A DNA stretch of 5,447 bases. Source: CAZNQW01 sp964575225 (GTDB taxonomy: Bacteria > Chloroflexota > Anaerolineae > JAAYZQ01). The stretch is taken from positions 1-5,447 of the forward strand of contig CAZNQW010000258.1 in assembly GCA_964575225.1 (NCBI GenBank), in the 5' to 3' direction. The position numbers were made by a program, and so were the translations under genes. The notes under the pieces are model-generated. The model saw only the letters and a list, made by a program, of their open reading frames with translations, had not been told where the DNA came from and did not search any database. Below are positions 1-5,223 of the stretch, piece by piece. Position 1 is the stretch's first letter; every line of letters begins with the position of its first letter.

Positions 1-336
1 GCCCGTCGGTCCGGGCGCTCTCCCCCCCCCCAGGAACTCGGGCGGGTGGCGGCTGTCGGGGGTGGGCACGCGACGGGCTCGGACCTGGATCTCGATCTCG
101 TGCACATCGACTGAGTCGTCGCGCTTGACCACCCGCAGGTGGTAGGTGGTCGTCTGGGCAGGGCAGACCTGCTGCTCGCCGGCGCCCACTACGCCGTGAT
201 TTTGCCACGGCTCCCCCTCGGGGAAAAAGTAGACCGCCTTGATCCCATCTACCTGCCAGCGAAGGGTCGCGCACTCGCCTGGCTGAATCTGGGTCCGATC
301 GGCCGAGAAGTGGATTTTGTATGCGGATCCGTTCAT
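1..336 (-). CDS. Partial gene, N-terminal Ig-like/beta-sandwich domain protein (Chloroflexota type), runs off left edge
   Basis: An open frame of 112 codons runs from an ATG at 336-334 to the window edge with no stop. A strong ribosome site, AAGGAGGA (348-341), lies 4 bases before the ATG. The protein starts MNGSAYKIHFSADRTQIQPG. Residues about 6-71 form a compact unit: PGECATLRW (19-27), VDGIKAV (29-35), GVVG (48-51), VCPAQTTTYHLRV (57-69). The pattern of Cys22, Trp27, Cys58-Pro and TTTY-LRV resembles an Ig-like domain I associate with many Chloroflexota proteins, where a short beta-strand sandwich is followed by low-complexity or enzymatic parts. Residues 86-112 are rich in Pro, Gly and Arg and may be a linker. 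No signal peptide or membrane segment is seen. The function is not known. The family assignment is from memory; that the frame is coding is fairly secure given its start, ribosome site and composition. Confidence 0.72.
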   Translation of the reverse strand, partial: MNGSAYKIHFSADRTQIQPGECATLRWQVDGIKAVYFFPEGEPWQNHGVVGAGEQQVCPAQTTTYHLRVVKRDDSVDVHEIEIQVRARRVPTPDSRHPPEFLGGGRAPGPTG

Positions 337-478
337 GGGTTCCTCCTTGGGTGCAGGAAAAGCCTGCAAACTGAATGAGTTTTCTCGAGACCGCGCCGGA
401 GTGGGGACAGCCCACCTGGGCGCTCTCCTGGAGAACGGGCGACGAACGCGTTGGGGGTGCCGGTTCGCCCGCCTCCCT

Positions 479-507
479 ATTGTGCCCTCAAAGCCCCTTT
501 TTGTCAA
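479..507 (-). promoter_or_regulatory. Sigma-70-like promoter for the left-edge minus-strand gene
   Basis: Read on the minus strand, a perfect -35 box TTGACA (507-502) is followed by a 17-base spacer and a -10 box CACAAT (484-479, four of six matches to consensus). Transcription would start near 472 and leave a leader of roughly 135 bases before the ATG at 336. The layout matches the promoter at 780-808: same CTTGACAAA start, same spacer length, similar -10 box. It is predicted from sequence only. Confidence 0.55.
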
Positions 508-575
508 GCAGGGTCCCCATGACCTTGGGCCCTGTCAAAGTCCTTTTGAACAACCCGCAACCCTAGCAACCGGCA

Positions 576-633
576 CGTCGCCCGTGCGAACGCGGGAGTC
601 CATCGATTACCGCATTCGCGGGAACGACGCTGT
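576..633 (-). repeat. REP-like intergenic repeat, two-hairpin unit (copy C)
   Basis: Read on the minus strand, this unit begins ACAGCGTCGTTCCCGCG (633-617), which recurs exactly on the plus strand at 5089-5105. It ends with a 28-base segment (603-576) that matches 5136-5163 at 23 of 28 positions. Two hairpins are visible on the plus strand: CCCGTG/CGCGGG (581-586 and 591-596, one G-T pair, loop CGAA) and CCGC-ATTC-GCGG (610-621). The unit resembles the widespread short intergenic repeats of the GTCATTCCCGCG... type found in many bacteria. It is non-coding. Confidence 0.7.
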
Positions 634-661
634 ACGGGCGGCGCCCCCGCATGGCCCGGAA

Positions 662-706
662 CAATGGATGCTGCCTGTGGGTACACAGGCGCATCCGCGG
701 GCATGA
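662..706 (-). repeat. REP-like intergenic repeat with conserved hairpin (copy 1)
   Basis: Read on the minus strand, this 45-base segment aligns without gaps to 5095-5139 on the plus strand at 35 of 45 positions. At its centre is a perfect 7-bp hairpin with a 4-base loop, GCCTGTG (673-679) and CACAGGC (684-690). The partner copy has GCCTGCG/CGCAGGC, so the T678-A685 pair is replaced by a C-G pair, which preserves the stem. This indicates a structured repeat family and not chance palindromes. Confidence 0.75.
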
Positions 707-716
707 CGGCGAGGAA

Positions 717-740
717 CGGGCACGGCATGCCGTGCTCCTA
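717..740. repeat. Intergenic palindrome, imperfect copy
   Basis: The core GGGCACGGCA/TGCCGTGCTC (718-737) is a 20-bp inverted repeat with a single G-T type mismatch (719 with 736). The 24 bases from 717 to 740 match 3974-3997 at 21 positions. Two of the three differences (A722/T733 against G3979/C3990) form a paired change that keeps the arms complementary. Confidence 0.7.
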
Positions 741-779
741 TGGGTCGTCGCCCGCGCCCCGGCACGGTCATTTCCCCAC

Positions 780-808
780 TTGACAAAGGGCAAGATCGGA
801 TGCAAAAT
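780..808 (+). promoter_or_regulatory. Sigma-70-like promoter for the ABC exporter operon
   Basis: A perfect -35 box TTGACA (780-785) is followed by a 17-base spacer and CAAAAT (803-808, four of six matches to the -10 consensus). Transcription would start near 815, giving a leader of about 90 bases before the ATG at 907. The leader contains a small inverted repeat, GTGC-TGTAAG-GCAC (842-855), followed by ATTTTT. It could be an operator or a weak attenuator but is too short to call. No regulator gene is visible next to the operon. Confidence 0.55.
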
Positions 809-906
809 GGGAATATTGTGAAGCAGCCGCCTCACACATCGGTGCTGTAAGGCACATTTTTCGGTGTCACAGAACCACAGTCCAGTCGGACGAGAGGAGT
901 GTCTCC

Positions 907-1779
907 ATGAGTGTCGTCGACGTCAATCATCTGACCAAGTATTACGGCAAGGCCCGGGGCATTATCGATCTCTCCTTTCAAGTGCAAGAGGGCGAGATCT
1001 ATGGCTTTATCGGGCCGAACGGCGCGGGCAAATCGACCACCATCCGATTGCTCCTGTCGCTGATCCACCCGACCAGCGGCAGCGCCACCATCTTTGGCAA
1101 GGACTGCATCGAACATGGGCCCGAACTCAGGCAGGAGATCGGATACCTGCCCTCCGAGGTCTTTTACTACGATCGCATGAAGGTCATCGATCTGCTGAAA
1201 TACTCGGCCAGTTTCTACGACAAGGATTGCACCCAGCGCATGCACGAGCTGGCCGATCTGATGGAACTGGAACTCGGCCGCCGCATCGAAGACCTCTCGT
1301 ACGGCAACCGTAAAAAGGTGGGCATTGTGCAGGGGCTCTTGCACCGGCCCAAGCTGCTTTTTCTCGACGAGCCCACTGCCGGCCTGGACCCCCTCATGCA
1401 GCGCAAGTTCTTTCAGCTCATCCAGGAGGAGAACCAGCGGGGGGTGACGGTCTTTTTCTCGTCGCACATTTTGGGCGAGGTGCAGCGGATGTGCAACCGG
1501 GTGGCCATCATCAAAGAGGGCCGGATCATCGAAATCGCCGATATCCGCACGCTGCAACAGAACAACTATAAAAAGGTGTGGATGGCGGCCGAGCATCTCG
1601 ACGCCGCGGCCTTTGAAATCCAGGGGGTCACTAACCTGGAGCGCCAAAATGGCGCCATCCGCTTCTTTTTCAAGGGCGACATCAACACCGTCCTGCAAAA
1701 GATCGGCCAGTTCTCGGTTTCTGATGTGACCATCGAGGAACCGACGCTGGAAGAGATCTTTATGCACTATTACGAATAG
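907..1779 (+). CDS. ABC transporter ATP-binding protein (ABC-2 exporter type)
   Basis: This 290-residue protein is the ATP-hydrolysing subunit of an ABC exporter; it should dimerise on the cytoplasmic face and drive the two permeases encoded next. Visible motifs in order: Walker A GPNGAGKST (36-44), signature LSYGNRKKV (130-138), Walker B LLFLDEP (150-156) with catalytic Glu155, D-loop GLD (159-161) and switch His187 in FFSSH. The Q-loop position reads YLPSE (80-84), without the usual Gln; similar LPxE sequences occur in DrrA-like ATPases of ABC-2 systems as I recall them. Residues about 205-290 form the extra C-terminal domain common in this group, ending in EEPTLEEIF. The ATG at 907 is supported by AGAGGAG (893-899) with 7 bases of spacing. 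It is the first gene of a three-gene operon. The cargo cannot be told from the ATPase. Confidence 0.95.
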   Translation: MSVVDVNHLTKYYGKARGIIDLSFQVQEGEIYGFIGPNGAGKSTTIRLLLSLIHPTSGSATIFGKDCIEHGPELRQEIGYLPSEVFYYDRMKVIDLLKYSASFYDKDCTQRMHELADLMELELGRRIEDLSYGNRKKVGIVQGLLHRPKLLFLDEPTAGLDPLMQRKFFQLIQEENQRGVTVFFSSHILGEVQRMCNRVAIIKEGRIIEIADIRTLQQNNYKKVWMAAEHLDAAAFEIQGVTNLERQNGAIRFFFKGDINTVLQKIGQFSVSDVTIEEPTLEEIFMHYYE

Positions 1780-1788
1780 GGGCTGACC

Positions 1789-2598
1789 ATGGCGATGAAT
1801 ATTTTCCGTCAAGAGTTTCGCATGAACGCCAGGTCGGTGATCACCTGGTCGATCTCGATCGCGGCCCTGATCCTGCTGTTTGTGTCGCTGTTCTCGTCGT
1901 TCGCCCAAGATGCTGCCCTGTTGGACGAAATGCTGGCCAACTTCCCCGAGCAGTTCCTGCTGGCTTTTGGCCTGACCGACGTGAACCTGGCGACGATCCT
2001 GGGCTATTTCAGCTTGGCCTTCCTGTTTGTCCAAATCTGCCTGGCCATCCAGGCGGCGAACTATGGGTTCTCCCTGGTCTCGGTGGAAGAGCGAGAGTGG
2101 ACGGCCGATTTTCTGTTGACCAAACCGGTGGGGCGCACCCAGATCCTGACCAGCAAGCTCCTCGCCGCGCTGAGTGCGCTATTCCTCACCGACATCGTGG
2201 TGTGGGTCTCGAGTGTGGTCTTTATCAACCTGTTCAAAGGCGATGCGCCCTACGAGGCCCAGTCTCTGCTGTGGTTGCTGGCCAGCATTGTGCCCTTTCA
2301 ACTGTTCTTCCTAGCCGTGGGCCTGGTGGTTTCCCTGTCGGTCAAACGGGTCCGCAGCGTGACGCCCTATTCGATGGCCCTCGGCTTTGGGATGTATGTA
2401 TTGAGCGCCTTTGGCGACATGCTGGGCGAAAGCGCCCTGGAACTGATCACGCCGTTCAAGCACTTTGAGCCCAAGTACATTATTCACAATGGGGCGTGGA
2501 ACCTGCCCCTGGTGGCGATCAGCGTGGCCGTGATCGCAATCTCGTTGGTGGGCAGTTACTTGCTCTACACCCGGCGAGACATCCCGGCTGTGGTGTAA
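1789..2598 (+). CDS. ABC-2 type transporter permease (first of a pair)
   Basis: This 269-residue integral membrane protein has about six hydrophobic helices (roughly 17-38, 70-95, 125-149, 160-185, 191-212, 240-260), typical of one ABC-2 permease half. After helix 2 comes the cytoplasmic motif EEREWTADFLLTKPVGR (100-116), the E-x-x-T-x-x-x-L-x-x-P type signature of this family, thought to contact the ATPase. It starts 9 bases after the ATPase stop, with AGGGG (1778-1782) 6 bases before the ATG at 1789. A second ATG at 1795 aligns with the start of the next permease but is 12 bases from the ribosome site, so 1789 is preferred. The protein is clearly related to the next gene (shared loop motif, TPFKHFEP against TPFKYFDA, similar C-terminal helix then RRD). 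The two probably form a heterodimer. Substrate unknown. Confidence 0.9.
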   Translation: MAMNIFRQEFRMNARSVITWSISIAALILLFVSLFSSFAQDAALLDEMLANFPEQFLLAFGLTDVNLATILGYFSLAFLFVQICLAIQAANYGFSLVSVEEREWTADFLLTKPVGRTQILTSKLLAALSALFLTDIVVWVSSVVFINLFKGDAPYEAQSLLWLLASIVPFQLFFLAVGLVVSLSVKRVRSVTPYSMALGFGMYVLSAFGDMLGESALELITPFKHFEPKYIIHNGAWNLPLVAISVAVIAISLVGSYLLYTRRDIPAVV

Positions 2599-2610
2599 GG
2601 GGGTGCAGAG

Positions 2611-3405
2611 ATGAACATCTTTATCCGAGAACTGAAGGCAAATTTCAAATCGTTGGTCATCTGGAGCGTGATCGTGACCCTGTTCGTGGCCATCGGGGTC
2701 TCGAAATTCTCTGCCTACTATGGCAACCCCGAGATGCTGGCCATCTTGGACGCCATGCCTCCGGCCATGCTGGAGGCCTTTAGCATGAATGCCTTTAACC
2801 TGACCACCCTCAGCGGGTTCTTTGGGGTGATGTTCGTGTACTTTGCCCTGATGCTGTCCATTGCGGCGGCCATGTGGGGCACCGACATCATCTCGAAGGA
2901 GGAGCGGGACAAAACGGTCGAGTTTGCCCTGACCCTGCCGGTGACCCGCAGCCGCGTGGTGACGGCCAAAGCCCTGGCAGCCGTCGTCAACTGCATCGCC
3001 CTGCTGCTGGTAACCTGGGCCGTCTCACTGGCGAGCGCTTCCCAATACAACCCCGATGGCGAGTTCCTTCGATTTCTCGCCTTGTGCATGGGAGCCATCT
3101 TTATCCTCCAGTTGATCTTTTTGGCCATCGGCCTGTTCTTGGGCTGCGCCATGAACCGCTACAAGAGGACCAGCTCGGTGGCCGTGTCGCTGTTGCTGGG
3201 CACCTATGTCCTGTCGGTGGTCTCGGGGTTGCACAAGAACCTGGAGTTCCTCAAGTATGTGACGCCCTTCAAGTACTTTGATGCAGGGATGCTGCTGCGC
3301 GAATCGAGGTTCGATCTGGGCTTTGTCGCGCTGTCGCTGGCGATCATCCTGGTGAGCATGGTCGGCGCCTATCTGACCTATAATCGAAGGGACCTGTATA
3401 TCTAG
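2611..3405 (+). CDS. ABC-2 type transporter permease (second of a pair)
   Basis: This 264-residue membrane protein has about six hydrophobic helices (roughly 15-35, 68-92, 120-143, 155-180, 187-207, 236-257). The loop after helix 2 carries SKEERDKTVEFALTLPVTR (95-113), matching the family motif and the equivalent loop in the preceding permease. It starts 12 bases after that gene's stop, with AAGGGGG (2597-2603), which overlaps the stop codon, 7 bases before the ATG. The N-terminus MNIFIREL resembles MNIFRQEF of the first permease. The pair therefore looks like a tandem duplication that diverged, with each copy now one half of the membrane channel. The region from the first helix to about residue 60 differs most and may set substrate contact; that last point is inference. 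Confidence 0.9.
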   Translation: MNIFIRELKANFKSLVIWSVIVTLFVAIGVSKFSAYYGNPEMLAILDAMPPAMLEAFSMNAFNLTTLSGFFGVMFVYFALMLSIAAAMWGTDIISKEERDKTVEFALTLPVTRSRVVTAKALAAVVNCIALLLVTWAVSLASASQYNPDGEFLRFLALCMGAIFILQLIFLAIGLFLGCAMNRYKRTSSVAVSLLLGTYVLSVVSGLHKNLEFLKYVTPFKYFDAGMLLRESRFDLGFVALSLAIILVSMVGAYLTYNRRDLYI

Positions 3406-3409
3406 CGAG

Positions 3410-3428
3410 CCGGCGCCCATCGGGCCGG
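3410..3428 (+). other. GC-rich hairpin between the exporter operon and the flavodoxin gene
   Basis: CCGGC (3410-3414) and GCCGG (3424-3428) pair. Two further pairs (CC 3416-3417 with GG 3422-3423) form if G3415 bulges, leaving the loop CATC. No run of T follows, so it is not a standard intrinsic terminator. It may slow or trim the transcript and give different levels of the exporter and flavodoxin messages. It begins five bases after the permease stop codon. Confidence 0.4.
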
Positions 3429-3447
3429 ACATCCTATGGGAAGGAAT

Positions 3448-3453
3448 GAAGGA
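3448..3453 (+). promoter_or_regulatory. Ribosome binding site that decides the flavodoxin start
   Basis: GAAGGA lies 7 bases before the ATG at 3461. The in-frame upstream ATG at 3446 has its nearest purine run, GGGAAGGA, almost touching it, which is too close for good initiation, and it adds five residues that flavodoxins do not carry before the first beta strand. Confidence 0.6.
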
Positions 3454-3460
3454 TCGATCG

Positions 3461-3943
3461 ATGAAAGCTCTGATAATCTACGATTCGGCGTATGGCAACA
3501 CCGAAAAGGTAGCCCGCGCCATGGGTGAGGCGATGGACTCTGCCGACGAGGTCGCGGTCGTTCGGGCGGGCGAGGTGCGGCCCGAACAACTGAGGGGGTT
3601 GACCCTGTTGATCGTCGGTTCGCCCACCCAAAAGTTCCGCCCCCTGCCCCACGTCACCAGTTTCGTGAAGGGGCTGCCCGACGGCGCGCTCCAGGGCGTC
3701 AAGGTCGCGGCTTTTGACACGCGCATCCCCACGAGCAAGGTGGAGGAGGTCCGCATCCTGGCCTTTTTCGTCAAGATCTTTGGCTATGCGGCCAAACCGA
3801 TTGCCGATGGACTGGCGAAAAAGGGAGGCGAGTTGGCGGTCCCGCCTGAGGGGTTCTATGTGGGCGACACCGAAGGCCCGTTGGTGGAGGGCGAGCTGGA
3901 ACGCGCCGCCCAGTGGGCCCGGCAGATCGTCGCTGCGCTTTGA
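3461..3943 (+). CDS. Flavodoxin-like (FMN-binding) protein
   Basis: From the ATG at 3461 this is a 160-residue soluble protein of the size of a short-chain flavodoxin. It opens MKALIIYDSAYGNTEKVA: a first beta strand followed by the FMN phosphate loop (SAYGNT, 9-14). A second loop, GSPTQKFRP (53-61), and AFDTR (84-88) sit where flavodoxins contact the isoalloxazine ring. The C-terminal part, PPEGFYVGDTEGPLVEGE (128-145), is typical of the flavodoxin-like family seen in anaerobes and Chloroflexota. Such proteins carry single electrons or act as FMN-dependent quinone or redox enzymes; which applies here cannot be told. It lies 55 bases after the permease with no clear promoter between, so read-through from the exporter promoter is plausible. 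No signal peptide. The physical link to the exporter may be chance. Confidence 0.88.
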   Translation: MKALIIYDSAYGNTEKVARAMGEAMDSADEVAVVRAGEVRPEQLRGLTLLIVGSPTQKFRPLPHVTSFVKGLPDGALQGVKVAAFDTRIPTSKVEEVRILAFFVKIFGYAAKPIADGLAKKGGELAVPPEGFYVGDTEGPLVEGELERAAQWARQIVAAL

Positions 3944-3973
3944 TCCGGCAGGCGCCACCGAGAGACCACGCGA

Positions 3974-4022
3974 CGGGCGCGGCATGCCGCGCCCCTACGA
4001 CGTCGGCCCCGCATTCGCGGGA
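3974..4022. repeat. Perfect 20-bp palindrome plus hairpin (REP-like), between flavodoxin and hydrolase genes
   Basis: GGGCGCGGCA and TGCCGCGCCC (3975-3994) form a perfect palindrome, the better copy of the one at 717-740. It is followed by CCCGC-ATTC-GCGGG (4008-4021). The 14 bases CCGCATTCGCGGGA (4009-4022) occur exactly at 610-623. The element fills a 158-base gap and, as it can fold in RNA, may reduce read-through into the hydrolase gene. No T-run follows, so it is not a classic terminator. Confidence 0.7.
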
Positions 4023-4086
4023 TGGACAGGAACCAGTTGCCGTTGCACCCCGAAACCATTCCGATTGGCACCGCTGCCATTTTTTA

Positions 4087-4095
4087 AGAGAGGAG
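4087..4095 (+). promoter_or_regulatory. Ribosome binding site that decides the ADP-ribosylglycohydrolase start
   Basis: AGAGAGGAG (4087-4095) lies 6 bases before the ATG at 4102. It resembles the AGAGGAG site of the ATPase gene. It supports the 302-residue form over a longer in-frame version from 3913 that would overlap the flavodoxin gene and translate the palindrome. I saw no convincing promoter between 3944 and 4086. Confidence 0.7.
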
Positions 4096-4101
4096 TACAT
4101 A

Positions 4102-5010
4102 ATGACTCAAGACCGTTTTCGTGGCTGCCTGCTGGGTTTGGCCGCCGGCGACGCCGTCGGCACCACGGTCGAGTTTCGACCCCGGGGCAGCTTCCAGCCG
4201 CTGACCGACCTGGTCGGCGGCGGACCCTTTCGCCTCCAGCCGGGCCAATGGACCGACGATACGTCCATGGCCCTGTGCCTGGCGGTCAGCCTGGTCGAGC
4301 GGGGCGGGTTCGACGCCCGCGACCAGATGGAGCGCTACGTCCGCTGGGCGAACGAGGGCTACCTGAGCAGCACCGGCGCCTGCTTTGACATCGGCGGCAC
4401 CGTGTCGTCGGCGCTGCGGAGCTTCCGCCAGACCGGCGAGCCGATGGCCGGGTCGACCGATCCCCACTCGGCGGGCAACGGCTGCATCATGCGCCTGGCG
4501 CCCGTCCCCATGTTCTACTACCCCGACATGGACGCCGCCGAGCGCTGGGCCGCCGAGAGCTCGCGGACGACCCACGGCGCCGCCGAGTGCCTGGATGCCA
4601 GCCGCTTGCTGGCCCGCATCCTGGTCCGCGCCCTGGCGGGCCGTCCCAAAGAGGAGGTGGCGCTGGCCGACGGGGAGACCTTTGCCGGCAGTCCCAAGGT
4701 GGAGGCCATCGCCCGCGGCGAGTATCGGTCCAAGGCCGAGGCCGAGATCCGGGGCTCGGGCTATGTGATCGACTGCCTGGAGGCGGCTCTGTGGTGCTTT
4801 TGGCACACCGACAGCTTTGGCGAGGCGGTCCTGTGCGCGGCCAACCTGGGCGACGACGCCGACACCACGGCCGCCGTCTGCGGGCAAGTGGCGGGCGCCT
4901 ACTATGGCGAGTCGGGTATCCCCGCCGAATGGCTGCAAAAGGTGACGATGGGGCAAGAGATCCGCGAGCTGGCCGACCGCCTGGCGGGCGGCGCGGCCCG
5001 GGCCTCATAG
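4102..5010 (+). CDS. ADP-ribosylglycohydrolase (DraG/ARH family)
   Basis: This 302-residue protein belongs to the family that removes ADP-ribose from proteins or other acceptors using two metal ions, usually magnesium or manganese. Motifs in order: GLAAGDAVGTTVEF (12-25) with Glu24 at the catalytic Glu position; QWTDDTSMAL (49-58), whose Thr51, Asp52 and Asp53 match metal ligands; GNGCIMRLAP (125-134); TTHGAAEC (156-163); and NLGDDADTTAAVCGQ (248-262), whose Asp252, Asp254 and Thr255 match the second ligand set. All expected residues are present, so the enzyme is probably active. Length is normal for the family. The start at 4102 gives the usual MxxDRFRGCLLGLAxGDAxG opening. No ADP-ribosyltransferase, nitrogenase or macrodomain gene is nearby, so the target is unknown. 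By eye its codons end in G or C even more than those of the exporter genes. The cytosol is the likely site, as no signal peptide is seen. Confidence 0.93.
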   Translation: MTQDRFRGCLLGLAAGDAVGTTVEFRPRGSFQPLTDLVGGGPFRLQPGQWTDDTSMALCLAVSLVERGGFDARDQMERYVRWANEGYLSSTGACFDIGGTVSSALRSFRQTGEPMAGSTDPHSAGNGCIMRLAPVPMFYYPDMDAAERWAAESSRTTHGAAECLDASRLLARILVRALAGRPKEEVALADGETFAGSPKVEAIARGEYRSKAEAEIRGSGYVIDCLEAALWCFWHTDSFGEAVLCAANLGDDADTTAAVCGQVAGAYYGESGIPAEWLQKVTMGQEIRELADRLAGGAARAS

Positions 5011-5016
5011 CAGGGG

Positions 5017-5063
5017 CACCCGCACGGTCCAGGCCTCCGAGAGGTGGGTCTGTGCACAGCGCA
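5017..5063 (-). repeat. Intergenic direct repeat, copy A (about 47 bp)
   Basis: This segment starts 7 bases after the hydrolase stop and recurs at 5216-5261 in the same orientation with one gap. The last 30 bases match at 26 positions (5034-5063 with 5232-5261). The core holds CCTC-CGA-GAGG, a short palindrome followed by GTGGG. Similarity continues more weakly to about 5080. Strand is arbitrary; I give minus because CTGTGCACAGACCCACCTC reads as the likelier element direction. Confidence 0.65.
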
Positions 5064-5094
5064 GGGTCTTGGTAGGGGTGCCGCCTGAACAGCG

Positions 5095-5163
5095 TCGTTC
5101 CCGCGTAAGCGCCTGCGTACTCGCAGGCAGAACCCATGGACCCCCGCGTCCGCGGGGGTGACG
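5095..5163 (+). repeat. REP-like intergenic repeat, full two-hairpin unit (copy D)
   Basis: The unit begins TCGTTCCCGCG (part of the 17-base match to 617-633) and contains two strong hairpins. The first is GCCTGCG-TACT-CGCAGGC (5111-5128). The second is ACCCCCGC (5140-5147) with GCGGGGGT (5152-5159) around GTCC. It ends TGACG. Its first 45 bases match copy 1 (662-706, opposite strand) at 35 positions, and its last 28 match copy C at 23 positions. It therefore joins features of both upstream copies. Confidence 0.75.
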
Positions 5164-5194
5164 ACCCGGGTCGGGGCGGCCCGTAGGCGCGCCC

Positions 5195-5223
5195 TGCGGG
5201 TGCCCACCGTGTTTCCACCCGCA
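5195..5223 (+). other. Stem-loop leading into direct repeat copy B
   Basis: TGCGGGTG (5195-5202) and CACCCGCA (5216-5223) pair over 8 bases around a 13-base loop. The left arm and following bases (5195-5205) are also the exact reverse complement of 5014-5024 at the start of copy A, so the region has several alternative pairings. No T-run follows. Confidence 0.5.

Noticed and set aside
317..728. Several short frames on both strands in the left intergenic region
   Set aside because: They read through promoter and palindromic repeats, overlap each other, have no ribosome sites and give repeat-type peptides.
842..861. GTGC-TGTAAG-GCAC followed by ATTTTT as a terminator or riboswitch in the exporter leader
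   Set aside because: A 4-bp stem is too weak to call a terminator, and no riboswitch consensus is recognisable.
832..2034. A 400-codon open frame on the minus strand, antisense to the ATPase and first permease
   Set aside because: It is the mirror of a GC-rich coding frame. The plus-strand genes have complete motifs, ribosome sites and operon spacing, and the antisense product is a low-sense mix rich in Gln, Asp, His and Gly with no domain.
4043..4071. TTGCAC as a -35 box for the hydrolase gene
   Set aside because: No acceptable -10 box lies 16-18 bases downstream (TGGCAC at 4066).
3913..4101. Upstream in-frame extension of the hydrolase (63 extra residues)
   Set aside because: It overlaps the flavodoxin end, translates the palindrome, lacks a ribosome site and precedes the conserved family start at 4102.
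3461..5010. Toxin-antitoxin or defence module built from flavodoxin and ADP-ribosylglycohydrolase
   Set aside because: No transferase or toxin partner is present, and the two genes are separated by 158 bases containing a repeat.
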